Below, one piece after another: positions 27,226 through 35,286 of a DNA stretch of 55,749 bases; positions within the stretch are counted from its first letter, which is position 1; every line of letters begins with the position of its first letter. The position numbers and the translations under genes were made by a program. The notes beneath the pieces are model-generated. The model was not told where the DNA came from, made no database searches, and saw nothing but the letters and a program-made list of their open reading frames with translations. The stretch lies in contig JAYEKW010000256.1 in assembly GCA_034716895.1 (NCBI GenBank), positions 1 to 55,749 on the forward strand, in the 5' to 3' direction. Origin of the DNA: Candidatus Neomarinimicrobiota bacterium (GTDB lineage Bacteria; Fidelibacterota; UBA8477; JABMPR01).

Positions 27226-28623
27226 TTACTTATTTCTTGCTTCAAAAGCTTTCCAGGCGGCAGAGCGGTAGCGTTTTGCCTCGGCACCGGGATCCTTGCT
27301 GGCAACGATCCCTCGACCCACAATGATGGCATCGGCACCACCCATAATTGCATCTTCAACCATAAGATACTGTTGCCCCAAGCCATCCCCCCTGCTGTCC
27401 AGGTTCACTCCGGGCATAAGGAACAACTGATCCTGGGGGATCTTATTACGAAAGCGCTTAATATCCTCTACATCAGCCCCGTGACCGATGTAACCACTCA
27501 CACATTCTTTACGTCGTTTCCCAATATCCAGGACCTGACGGGTGTAGGTCTCTGAAATAAGATTTCCCTTGGCACTCATACGAGCCAATAAAAAGCTGGA
27601 ACGAGGTGTTTCCAAATCTCCAAAGAGACCATCCAGAATGGCTTCGCCGGCGATCATGTGAACCGTGACATATTCTGCCCAGTCGGCGATCTTATACACA
27701 CCTGAGCGAAACTGTTTGCGTACCGTACTGCCGATATCCGCAAATTTGCGATCTTCAAAGATGATGAAATCATGCTTTTCAGCCAAACCACGGAGGCGTG
27801 GAATAAAATCACCTCTGAAATCTTTGATAATGTCTATATGGGTCTTCACCATAAAAATCTCGGGACCTACCTGATCCAGGATCTGAAAAAAGCTGGCACT
27901 ATCTTCCACATCCAGTGAAAGGATCAGGTTCGATTCCTTGCGCAGGATGGCCTCCATGAGCTTGCGGGTCATGGGAGTTGTGGTGGCAGCCAGACGGTCT
28001 GTAAATTTCAGCTGTGGTTTCTCCACTGGCTGGTTCACAAAATCACGGACTTTCTGCGCCAGTGTCTCATCCATCAGTTTTTCTGCTGTCAAAACGGCAA
28101 GCATATCCTCAACCGTGATAATGGATGATAACTTATAGCCCTTAGCGGCCAATATCTCGGTTCCATTGTAGCTGCGATCAATAAGACAGATAAAATCCTC
28201 CACCTTGAGTCCGGCATGCTCCATGCCTTCTGCAGCTTCGAATTTGCTTTCCCCTGTGGTGATCAGATCATCAATAATAAGACAGGTCTGCCCTTCTTCG
28301 AAGTGACCCTCGATCAATTTTCCCGTCCCATAGGCTTTGACTTCTTTCCGTTGATAGACCAGGGGGGTATCTAACTCAATTGATAATTGAGCTGCCAGTG
28401 GCAGAGCTGTATAGGGTATCCCGGTAATAACATCGAACTTTTTATCGGTCATGGCAGCTTTCAGCAACTGTACAATATTCTTGATGATCTCCGGATACGA
28501 GATGATGCTTCTCAGATCAATATAAAAGGGGGATATGGCGCCTGATTTGAGTTTGAATTCGCCAAATTTCAAGGCACCGATGCGGTGCAGGTCCAGGATC
28601 AGGGTTCGTTTACCATTTTCCAC
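27226..28623 (-). CDS. pyrEF: Fused orotate phosphoribosyltransferase-OMP decarboxylase (UMP synthase)
   Basis: 465 residues; makes UMP from orotate in two steps. Residues 1-195 are OPRT (FGEFKLKSGAISPFYIDLR at 20-38, GIPYTALPLA, and PRPP loop IIDDLITTGES at 116-126). Residues 215-462 are OMP decarboxylase with VKTHIDI (K260) and FEDRKFADIG (D291, K293, D296), giving the catalytic Lys-Asp-Lys-Asp set, plus PGVNLDSRGDGLGQQY and IIVGRGI. Domain order and motifs match animal and plant UMPS more than ordinary bacterial PyrE or PyrF. It lies between pyrK and pyrB. The first ATG follows a repeat-rich 273-nt spacer. Confidence 0.95.
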   Translation of the reverse strand: MENGKRTLILDLHRIGALKFGEFKLKSGAISPFYIDLRSIISYPEIIKNIVQLLKAAMTDKKFDVITGIPYTALPLAAQLSIELDTPLVYQRKEVKAYGTGKLIEGHFEEGQTCLIIDDLITTGESKFEAAEGMEHAGLKVEDFICLIDRSYNGTEILAAKGYKLSSIITVEDMLAVLTAEKLMDETLAQKVRDFVNQPVEKPQLKFTDRLAATTTPMTRKLMEAILRKESNLILSLDVEDSASFFQILDQVGPEIFMVKTHIDIIKDFRGDFIPRLRGLAEKHDFIIFEDRKFADIGSTVRKQFRSGVYKIADWAEYVTVHMIAGEAILDGLFGDLETPRSSFLLARMSAKGNLISETYTRQVLDIGKRRKECVSGYIGHGADVEDIKRFRNKIPQDQLFLMPGVNLDSRGDGLGQQYLMVEDAIMGGADAIIVGRGIVASKDPGAEAKRYRSAAWKAFEARNK

Positions 28624-28824
28624 TATTTCTTATCTCCATTTTTTTTGGCCACCAAGACACCAGGAATCACAAAATAATATTTTTGTAACCTCCCATATTT
28701 TTTGTATTCCTGTTGCTCCATTTTCAAATAGATAATTCTCATTTATCAAAAGCTCACTGCGAATTGAGCGAAAAAGACGAACTGAACAACAGGTTGCTTC
28801 CCCATTTCATGAACCATACCATCG

Positions 28825-28847
28825 TCTCTGTGTCCTCTGTGCTCTCT
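28825..28847. repeat. CACAGAG-type dispersed repeat fragment
   Basis: On the minus strand this reads as imperfect 9-bp units, CAGAGAG-CACAGAGGA-CACAGAGAC. It is followed on the plus strand by GCGCGGCGTAGCTAATAAAGCG and a GTGTGGTTAA end. The same unit recurs at 53886-53912. It lies in the 273-nt spacer between pyrK and pyrEF, which also contains a TTTGGCCACCAAGACACC fragment like the one near 16950. No gene is seen in this spacer. Confidence 0.55.
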
Positions 28848-28896
28848 GCCTGCGCGGCGTAGCTAATAAAGCGTAGCCGTGTGGTTAAACCTTTTC

Positions 28897-29724
28897 TCAA
28901 AGTGCTGTGATCCGGCCGGTTTTATCCCGATGTGAAACGCCAAATTCTTCCAGTTTATCCAAAGTTTTGTGATCCACAACTGGACCTTCCATACACAGGA
29001 TGAAGCCGTGAGGATCCATGACACAGGAGCCACAAACACCAACACCGCATTTCATATAACGCTCCAGATTGACCTCAAAGGGAACACCAAACTGTCTGGC
29101 TACGGTTGTGGCAGCTTTCATCATCTTTTCCGGTCCGGAGATGTAAATCCGATCAAAGGATTCTTCGCCCAGGACATCCTGCATAACAGCGACACTGGTT
29201 CCTCTGTATCCCTGAGAACCATCATCGGTGGCAATCAAAGAACGATCACAATAATCCATGAAATCGGGGACATATAGCAAGTCTGTTTCGCTACGAGCTC
29301 CATTGACGTTCACCAGGTAGCGAACTCCAGCCTCCCTTAGTACCTTGGCTTGAAAGCGCAGAGGTGGTGTGGCATAGCCCCCTCCCACCATGAGGATCCG
29401 ACCAGTTTCCTGTGAAAAAGGTTGACCATAAGGTCCCCTGATCGAGATGATATCTCCCACATCCATTTGGAATAAGCGCTCAGTGAATGGTCCAATATTC
29501 TTAATGGTCATGGAGAATGAAGATTCGGTCACGTCCAGAATTGAAAATGGTTTTTCGCCCTGGCTGAATACTGTTAACATGATGAACTGTCCGGGCAGAG
29601 CCTGCAGGGAGGTTTCAAAGGTAAAGGTACGTAAGGAGACGTTCTCTTCGCGGATGGCGACAATGGGGAGGGTTTGGCGATCACGTTTCAAAACTAAACA
29701 TTCCTTAATACTTGCCTCTCGCAA
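28897..29724 (-). CDS. pyrK: Dihydroorotate dehydrogenase electron-transfer subunit
   Basis: 275 residues as drawn. PyrK carries FAD and [2Fe-2S] and passes electrons from PyrD to NAD+. FAD-binding segments are PGQFIML and GEKPFSI, and NAD-domain segments are LMVGGGYATPPLRF and YISGPEKMM. The iron-sulfur cysteines are C226, C231, C234 and C244 in KCGVGVCGSC and ILCMEG. The first TTG (29724) lies in CGCAAAGACCGCAGAGCC repeat-like sequence; a TTG at 29691 after AAGGA may be the true start. Placed 103 nt after pyrD, its partner, so the enzyme is the NAD-linked type 1B. Confidence 0.94.
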   Translation of the reverse strand: MREASIKECLVLKRDRQTLPIVAIREENVSLRTFTFETSLQALPGQFIMLTVFSQGEKPFSILDVTESSFSMTIKNIGPFTERLFQMDVGDIISIRGPYGQPFSQETGRILMVGGGYATPPLRFQAKVLREAGVRYLVNVNGARSETDLLYVPDFMDYCDRSLIATDDGSQGYRGTSVAVMQDVLGEESFDRIYISGPEKMMKAATTVARQFGVPFEVNLERYMKCGVGVCGSCVMDPHGFILCMEGPVVDHKTLDKLEEFGVSHRDKTGRITAL

Positions 29725-29827
29725 AGACCGCAGAGCCGCTGAGAGCAGTTTGTTTCGTTGTACCTCGTTGTTTTTCCGGATTCAATAATCATCTGTGTAA
29801 TCCGTGCAATCCGTGGTTCCAGCATGT

Positions 29828-30733
29828 CTAATTTTCCTCGAGTAACCCGATCAGGTCTGAATAGTCAGCATAGTCATGGGTTTCCATGAAGGCTTCCATC
29901 TCAAGCCTGGTTGATCTAAAGACATCCAGACCACGTTCATAGACAGCTGAGCCAATGGCTACTGCAGAAGCACCTGCCATCATCATTTCCACGGCATCCA
30001 AGCCATTGCTTACACCCCCGGTTCCCAGTATTGGAATGTCCACTTTTTGATACACATCATGGATGAGTTTCAGAGCCAATGGCTTGATGCAGGGGCCGGA
30101 GATACCTCCAAAATTATTGCGCAGGACAGGTCGTCGGGCAATGGCATCGATCACCATCCCATGTCCCAGGGTATTGATCATGGTGATACCATCAGCACCT
30201 GCTGCTTCAGCCAGCGTGGCCATTTCGGCTACATCGTAGGCATTGGGTGATAATTTTGCCAGAACTGGAATTTGGCTCACCGCCCCGACTGCAGATACGA
30301 TCTCGGTGATCTTTTCCGGCATCAAGGCAAAGGGGCGTTTGAATTCATCTTCCACATTAGGGCAGGATAGATTTAGCTCCAACAGGTCTGCGCTTGAGCT
30401 ATTCACCGCTTTCGCGAGACGAACAAATTCAGCTGCATTGCCTCCAAAGACACTAACAATGGAGACACCTTCAAATTCTTTATGGAATTTTTCTACTTCC
30501 AGCAGTCCATCCTGAATACCGGGGTTGGTCAAGCCCACCGAGTTGATCAAACCGCCATCAAATTCAGCGATAATGGGACCCTCGTGACCAATACGGGGCT
30601 CCAGACTAAGAGATTTTGTAGTGACCATACCAGCGCCATCACGAATGATGCGTTGGAGCGAAGAAAATGAGATGCCGAGTATGCCGGAGGCGAGGGTAAG
30701 GGGAGACGGAATTTCCTTACCCAGAAATTGCAA
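29828..30733 (-). CDS. pyrD: Dihydroorotate dehydrogenase catalytic subunit (type 1B)
   Basis: 301 residues. FMN enzyme oxidising dihydroorotate to orotate. GIPSPL-like opening KEIPSPLTLASGILG, INSVGLTNPGI, then the active-site loop LNLSCPNVED with catalytic C124. VLAKLSPNAYDV, NTLGHGMVIDA, GGISGPCIKP and ILGTGGVSNGLDAVEMMMAGASAV complete the barrel. A catalytic Cys plus adjacent pyrK defines type 1B. The apparent start is TTG 30733 with no visible ribosome site, so the start is uncertain. It is the first gene of the long minus-strand nucleotide block; its promoter should lie in 30734-31090. Confidence 0.95.
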   Translation of the reverse strand: MQFLGKEIPSPLTLASGILGISFSSLQRIIRDGAGMVTTKSLSLEPRIGHEGPIIAEFDGGLINSVGLTNPGIQDGLLEVEKFHKEFEGVSIVSVFGGNAAEFVRLAKAVNSSSADLLELNLSCPNVEDEFKRPFALMPEKITEIVSAVGAVSQIPVLAKLSPNAYDVAEMATLAEAAGADGITMINTLGHGMVIDAIARRPVLRNNFGGISGPCIKPLALKLIHDVYQKVDIPILGTGGVSNGLDAVEMMMAGASAVAIGSAVYERGLDVFRSTRLEMEAFMETHDYADYSDLIGLLEEN

Positions 30734-31093
30734 AAGTAGTTATCCAGTCGATGAATTGAGACGCAAAATCTTGCAGGGGTTTTTGGAGGGGTGGTGATTG
30801 GTTATTGGCCGTTATCACGATATTAAAATAAAAATAAATCGAGCGGGTCAAAGGTCGATTTTCAGCTAATTCAATTTCATTTTTCTTGTTTTTCCTTAAA
30901 GACTCGATCGTAGCTAATACTCACACTTCCTTCATACTCTTTGATGTATTCCAGTTTAGCATGCTGCATAGACATATTTTCTTAATTAAACAGAGTTGCG
31001 CATTGGCTGACATTACTATTTTTGGCAGTATACTATCTCTGGACAACCATCGTGAAAATCATCTTCCAATACTCAATCCTTTGAAATAGAAAT
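30734..31093. other. Non-coding leader upstream of pyrD
   Basis: About 360 bases between pyrD and the tRNA-Ala terminator, AT-rich in the middle (AATAAAAATAAATCGAG). It should contain the promoter for the pyrimidine-purine block. I do not recognise a pyrimidine attenuator or riboswitch. A 67-codon plus-strand frame at 30886-31089 has no ribosome site and runs into the tRNA terminator, so I do not call it. Confidence 0.4.
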
Positions 31094-31122
31094 AGCCCCA
31101 GCAAACGAAGTCTGCCAGGGCT
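31094..31122 (-). terminator. Intrinsic terminator after tRNA-Ala
   Basis: On the minus strand AGCCCTGGCAGAC pairs with GTTTGCTGGGGCT over 13 bp (three G-U pairs) with a TTC loop, followed by TATTTCTATTTC. It begins 7 bases after the tRNA 3' end. The short loop and U-rich tail make termination likely, separating the tRNA from the pyr block. Confidence 0.75.
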
Positions 31123-31129
31123 TGGGGGG

Positions 31130-31202
31130 TGGAGCCTAACGGGATCGAACCGATGACCTCTTGACTGCCAGTCAAGCGCTCTCCCAACTGAGCTAAGGCC
31201 CC
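31130..31202 (-). tRNA. tRNA-Ala(GGC)
   Basis: 73 nt without the CCA tail (the genome reads CCC after A73). Acceptor GGGGCCT pairs with AGGCTCC (one G-U pair), the D arm is GCTC-AGTTGGGA-GAGC, and the anticodon arm CTTGA-CTGGCAG-TCAAG has anticodon GGC at 31167-31169. The T arm is ATCGG-TTCGATC-CCGTT, with a U-U mismatch at the second T-stem pair, which is a little unusual. Single tRNA gene followed at once by its own terminator. Confidence 0.96.
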
Positions 31203-31346
31203 ATTTGAGCAGCAATATAATCGGAGGGTAAGGTGTGTCAACTTATTTTGGCGCTTAAATAATTAATCTGACCTAAGCTATGAATCATTTGCCTGCACGA
31301 GCAGTAGCCTTGGGTGTGAACCCGGGGATTGTCGATTTGCCAAAGC

Positions 31347-31366
31347 CCACCAACTGAAGTTGGTGG
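31347..31366. repeat. REP-like palindrome
   Basis: CCACCAAC-TGAA-GTTGGTGG, a perfect 8-bp stem, preceded by AAAGC and followed by TTAACGAGAC. It resembles the CCCACGACTTAAGTCGTGGG elements at 23655 and 16999 in form. It lies in the spacer between tRNA-Ala and the sensor kinase. Confidence 0.55.
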
Positions 31367-31390
31367 TTAACGAGACATTCCTACAACTAG

Positions 31391-31432
31391 CACCTAACTT
31401 CTAACGCCTAACATCCAACCCCCAACACCATA
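31391..31432. repeat. Degenerate heptamer array (CNNCYAA)
   Basis: Six consecutive 7-bp units, CACCTAA, CTTCTAA, CGCCTAA, CATCCAA, CCCCCAA and CACCATA, share the pattern C-N-N-C-[T/C]-A-A in five of six. It is the third 7-bp periodic array in the window but with a different sequence from the other two. It lies 40 bases upstream of the histidine kinase start. Confidence 0.65.
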
Positions 31433-31471
31433 AACCTAGTTTTCCCAATTTTGAGAATTACCTTCACCGCG

Positions 31472-32782
31472 ATGCATAAATATTGGCATAAATTTATCGA
31501 GACTGCTCACACCTTTCACCTGGGCTGGCTACTATTGGCCAGCTTTAGTGTTATTCTATTTGTCCTGGGAATCTGGGAAATTCTTGAGATCCAGATCTTT
31601 CCCCAGAGTGGCAGCCCTTCAGACTTCACAAAACTGGTGGTCAAGGGTCTGATGGTCTTCGCCCTACTAGTAGGCTGGACCATCTGGATCATCTATCATT
31701 TTCGGGCTCAACTCATAGAGCAACTTTCAACAACCGAGAACCGCTACCGCAACATTGTTGAAAATTCAGCAGATGCTATCATTACTATTGGTCCTGACAA
31801 TCGCATTCAAAGCTGGAACAAGGGTGCTGAACGCCTTTTTGGCTGGAATGCATCAGAAGCAATTGGACAAGCGGCCGGCATCATGATTCCGCATAAACTG
31901 CTTCAGGCTGGTGAATTGTTCTGCCTGGCTTATGGTCTTACAGAAGCCAATGAGGTTAAAAATTATCAAACTGAACGCCTGGACAAACAAGGACGGCACA
32001 TTCCTGTTAATTTGACCGAGACAGCACTCCTGTCCAATGGCAAGGTTGTTGGACGCTCCCAGATCATCCGGGACATCTCAGAGCTCCAAACTATTGAACA
32101 TCAAATGCGTCAATCTGATCGCCTGGCTACAGTGGGGCAGTTGGCTGCCGGTGTGGCTCATGAAATTGGGAATCCATTGACCTCAATCTCTTCCCTGGTT
32201 CAGCTGTTGGAACGTAGGATGAAGCATCCTGATCATATTTCAAAACTGGCTCGGATTCGTGCAAACATTGAACGTATCACAAAAATTGTCCACGAACTGG
32301 TCGATTTTACACGACCTCAGGCTACCGATCTTCAGTATGTGCAAATCAATGATGTGATCCAAAATGCAGTAGGTCTCATGACCTATGATAATCGTAGTCA
32401 GAAGATCAATATTGAACTTGATCTAGCACCACAACTTGCCAGAGTCAAAGCATCGCCGGATAGATTGCATCAAGTGGTGGTAAACCTGTTGGTTAATGCC
32501 TTTGATGCCATGAAGGAACGAGGGGATACGATCTGGATCACAACATTAGAGGGTCAAACATCTGTTTATATCCGGGTGGTGGATAATGGTGGTGGGATGG
32601 ATCCCGAAGTCATGGATAAGATCTTCGAACCTTTTTTCACCACCAAAGATGTGGGAAAAGGAACCGGCCTGGGGTTGTCAGTCAGCCATGGAATCATTAA
32701 TAGTATGCAGGGACAATTGCGGGTCGATAGCAAGCCTGGTGAAGGGGCAACCTTCTCCATTGAGATACCAAAGGAAAAATAA
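31472..32782 (+). CDS. Membrane PAS histidine kinase (NtrB-like)
   Basis: 436 residues. Two membrane segments (about 23-41 and 64-82 when counted from the upstream TTG at 31451) flank a short periplasmic loop. A PAS domain (about 95-215, SADAIITIGPDNRIQSWN) comes next, then HisKA with the phospho-acceptor H237 in GVAHEIGNPLTSISSLVQLLE. HATPase motifs are VVNLLVNAFDAM, VVDNGGGMD, FFTTKDVGKGTGLGLS and GEGATFSIEI. The TTG frame start has no ribosome site and ATG 31472 only a weak one. The gene ends 2 nt before an NtrC-type regulator, so they form a pair. The signal is unknown. Confidence 0.9.
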   Translation: MHKYWHKFIETAHTFHLGWLLLASFSVILFVLGIWEILEIQIFPQSGSPSDFTKLVVKGLMVFALLVGWTIWIIYHFRAQLIEQLSTTENRYRNIVENSADAIITIGPDNRIQSWNKGAERLFGWNASEAIGQAAGIMIPHKLLQAGELFCLAYGLTEANEVKNYQTERLDKQGRHIPVNLTETALLSNGKVVGRSQIIRDISELQTIEHQMRQSDRLATVGQLAAGVAHEIGNPLTSISSLVQLLERRMKHPDHISKLARIRANIERITKIVHELVDFTRPQATDLQYVQINDVIQNAVGLMTYDNRSQKINIELDLAPQLARVKASPDRLHQVVVNLLVNAFDAMKERGDTIWITTLEGQTSVYIRVVDNGGGMDPEVMDKIFEPFFTTKDVGKGTGLGLSVSHGIINSMQGQLRVDSKPGEGATFSIEIPKEK

Positions 32783-32784
32783 GC

Positions 32785-34140
32785 ATGAACAATACATCAA
32801 TATTAATTGTAGATGATGAACAGGAAATTCGAGATTCTCTCTCTGAAGTTTTAACAGAGGAAGGTTATCTGACCTACACTGCTGAAAATGGAAAAGTGGC
32901 TCTGGAAATGCTGGAAGATCTACACTATGACATCATTATCTCTGACATCAAAATGCCAGAGTTGGACGGTGTAACTTTACTGCAAAAGGTTAAAGAGCAA
33001 GCTCCTGATACATTTTTTATATTGATCACGTCCTATGGTTCAACGGAGACCGCTATTGATGCCATGCGTCACGGTGCCATCGATTACATTTTGAAACCCA
33101 TCGATTTTGATGAACTGATTCTGCGCATCAAGAATGTTGATCTGCACAAGGAATTGCTCCGGGAAGTTCGTTTTTTGAGACAGGAGATCTCTGCTCAATA
33201 CAACTATGAGCATATCATCGGAGAAAGCGTGGCCATGAAGAAGATGTACCGGCTAATCGATAAGGTGGCTCCCTCTACATCTACCGTATTGGTTGCTGGC
33301 AGAAGTGGTACAGGTAAAGAACTGGTGGCTCGCGCTATTCATGCTCGTTCTGAGCGCTCTCACCGCCCCTTTGTGGCCATCAACTGCGGTGCCATTCCGG
33401 AAACACTCTTTGAATCAGAACTATTCGGCTATAAGAAAGGAGCTTTTACCGGTGCTTCCAAAGACAAGGACGGGGTTTTTAAAGCCGCTGTCGGTGGCAC
33501 TCTTTTTCTGGATGAGGTCGGTGAAATCCCACTCCAGGTTCAAGTCAAATTACTACGTGTCATCGAAATGCGTGAGATCAAGCCCCTGGGCAGCAACACC
33601 GTTATTCCGATCAATGTTCGCCTGATCGCTGCCACCAATCGTGATCTGGTCAAGGAGGTTGAGAGAGGTACTTTCAGAGAGGATCTATACTATCGTTTGA
33701 ATATCATCGAGATCTATCTACCGGCTCTTTCCGATCGCAAGGATGATATTCCCCTGCTGGTTAAACACTTTGTTAACAAATACAATAATGAGCTAAAAAG
33801 ACGCATCATCGGGGTAAATAATGTCGCCATGAAACATTTGATCGACTACCACTGGAAGGGTGAAGTGCGTGAGTTGGAAAATATTGTTGAACGAGCCGTT
33901 CTGCTAAGTGATGGGGATATGATCACAACTGAAGACCTCCCGGAAAGAGCTCGGGAATCTGTGGATTCGACCTTTCCGGATAACCTCAAAGAAGCATCTC
34001 GCGAATTTGAACAATCACATATTTTGAATATCCTGGAACGTCATGACCATGATAAAGCCAAAGTAGCAGAAGTTCTCGGAATTGGGTTGAGCAGTCTCTA
34101 TCGTAAGATCGATGATCTGGGGATAGAATCGGAAAGTTAG
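32785..34140 (+). CDS. Sigma-54-dependent response regulator (NtrC family)
   Basis: 451 residues, three domains. Receiver 1-120 with phospho-acceptor D54 in SDIKMPELDG. AAA+ sigma-54 activation domain about 140-375, with Walker A GRSGTGKE at 172-179, ESELFGYKKGAFTGA (GAFTGA at 219-224, the sigma-54 contact), Walker B GGTLFLDEVGE, and RLNIIEIYLP. A Fis-type helix-turn-helix at about 425-447 (AKVAEVLGIGLSSLYRKI) ends the protein. The usual WPGNVREL reads WKGEVRELEN here, two changes in a conserved loop. Two bases after its partner kinase. Sigma-54 itself is not in the window, and target promoters are unknown. Confidence 0.95.
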   Translation: MNNTSILIVDDEQEIRDSLSEVLTEEGYLTYTAENGKVALEMLEDLHYDIIISDIKMPELDGVTLLQKVKEQAPDTFFILITSYGSTETAIDAMRHGAIDYILKPIDFDELILRIKNVDLHKELLREVRFLRQEISAQYNYEHIIGESVAMKKMYRLIDKVAPSTSTVLVAGRSGTGKELVARAIHARSERSHRPFVAINCGAIPETLFESELFGYKKGAFTGASKDKDGVFKAAVGGTLFLDEVGEIPLQVQVKLLRVIEMREIKPLGSNTVIPINVRLIAATNRDLVKEVERGTFREDLYYRLNIIEIYLPALSDRKDDIPLLVKHFVNKYNNELKRRIIGVNNVAMKHLIDYHWKGEVRELENIVERAVLLSDGDMITTEDLPERARESVDSTFPDNLKEASREFEQSHILNILERHDHDKAKVAEVLGIGLSSLYRKIDDLGIESES

Positions 34141-34255
34141 CGATTTTGTAACATTGCTGACATCTCGTGCTCAAACAATCTGCTAGTTTGAAGTGCAATC
34201 ATACTTCTGGGATCATGCTATCACCAGTCGTACAATAAATAATTTGGAGTTAAAT

Positions 34256-35200
34256 ATGTCTGAACAGATTCACAAAGAAGTCATTATCATCGGTTCCGGT
34301 CCTGCTGGATTGACCGCTGCCATCTATGCCGCACGCGCAAACCTGGCCCCTGTAATATTTGAAGGTGATCAGCCAGGTGGACAACTTACAACCACCAATG
34401 ATGTGGAGAATTATCCTGGTTTTGTAGACGGAATAACCGGTCCGGACCTTATGGATGTTATGCGGAAACAGGCCGTACGTTTTGGGGCTGAATCAAAGTT
34501 CGAATATGTGACAAAAGTAGACTTCTCTGAGCAGCTACACCATGTCTGGGTTGGTGAAAAAGAATATACAGCTGACACCGTGATCATCGCCACCGGAGCT
34601 ACAGCCAAATATTTAGGATTAGCTTCTGAAGAAAAGCTCAAAGGCTTTGGCGTGTCTGCCTGTGCCACGTGCGATGGATTTTTCTACCGTGATAAAGAGG
34701 TTTTTGTTGTTGGGGGTGGTGATTCAGCGTTGGAGGAAGCCGGTTTTCTAACCAAGTTTGCCTCTAAAGTATATCTGATCCATCGTCGCGATGAATTCCG
34801 AGGTTCCAAGATCATGCGCAAACGCGTACTCGATAATCCCAAAGTTGAAGTTCTCTGGAACACAACCATTGACGAAGTTTTAGGCGAACCAGACCAGGGA
34901 GGCGTGGTTGGTGCGATCTTGAAGGATACAGTGACTGGTGAAACCCGGGAACAGTCAATTGACGGTATATTTATGGCTATTGGACACAAGCCCAATACTG
35001 ATCTTTTCAAAAACATCCTGAAAACTGATGACACGGGATATCTGATTACCAAATCAGACTCAACAGCAACTGATATCCCAGGCATTTTTGCTGCCGGAGA
35101 TGTCCGGGATCATGTTTATCGTCAAGCGATCACAGCTGCCGGAAATGGATGCATGGCAGCTCTGGAAGCTGAGCGATATATCACTGAACGAGAAGGCTAA
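34256..35200 (+). CDS. trxB: Thioredoxin reductase
   Basis: 314 residues. NADPH-dependent flavoprotein that reduces thioredoxin. FAD motif GSGPAGLTAAIYAAR, GGQLTTTNDVENYPG, the redox pair CATC at about 136-139 (SACATCDGFFY), NADPH motif VGGGDSALEEA, and the C-terminal GIFAAGDVRDHVYRQ. The frame opens at 34193, but ATG 34256 has GGAG 7 nt upstream and begins just before the conserved sequence. The active site has two ordinary cysteines, so this is not a selenoprotein. It follows the response regulator after 115 nt and converges on the propeller gene. Confidence 0.96.
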   Translation: MSEQIHKEVIIIGSGPAGLTAAIYAARANLAPVIFEGDQPGGQLTTTNDVENYPGFVDGITGPDLMDVMRKQAVRFGAESKFEYVTKVDFSEQLHHVWVGEKEYTADTVIIATGATAKYLGLASEEKLKGFGVSACATCDGFFYRDKEVFVVGGGDSALEEAGFLTKFASKVYLIHRRDEFRGSKIMRKRVLDNPKVEVLWNTTIDEVLGEPDQGGVVGAILKDTVTGETREQSIDGIFMAIGHKPNTDLFKNILKTDDTGYLITKSDSTATDIPGIFAAGDVRDHVYRQAITAAGNGCMAALEAERYITEREG

Positions 35201-35286
35201 AGCCAACCATATAGTTCTTTCAGCAGAATTTCATAAAAAAAGCGAGGCTCGTTTGCGATACCGTGAGGAACAGGGTTGACTTGACA

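Noticed and set aside
30886-31089. 67-residue plus-strand frame
   Set aside because: No ribosome site, no recognisable family, and it overlaps the tRNA-Ala terminator region.
34256-35200. Selenoprotein thioredoxin reductase
   Set aside because: The redox site is an ordinary CATC with no in-frame TGA, and the C-terminus has no GCUG-like extension.
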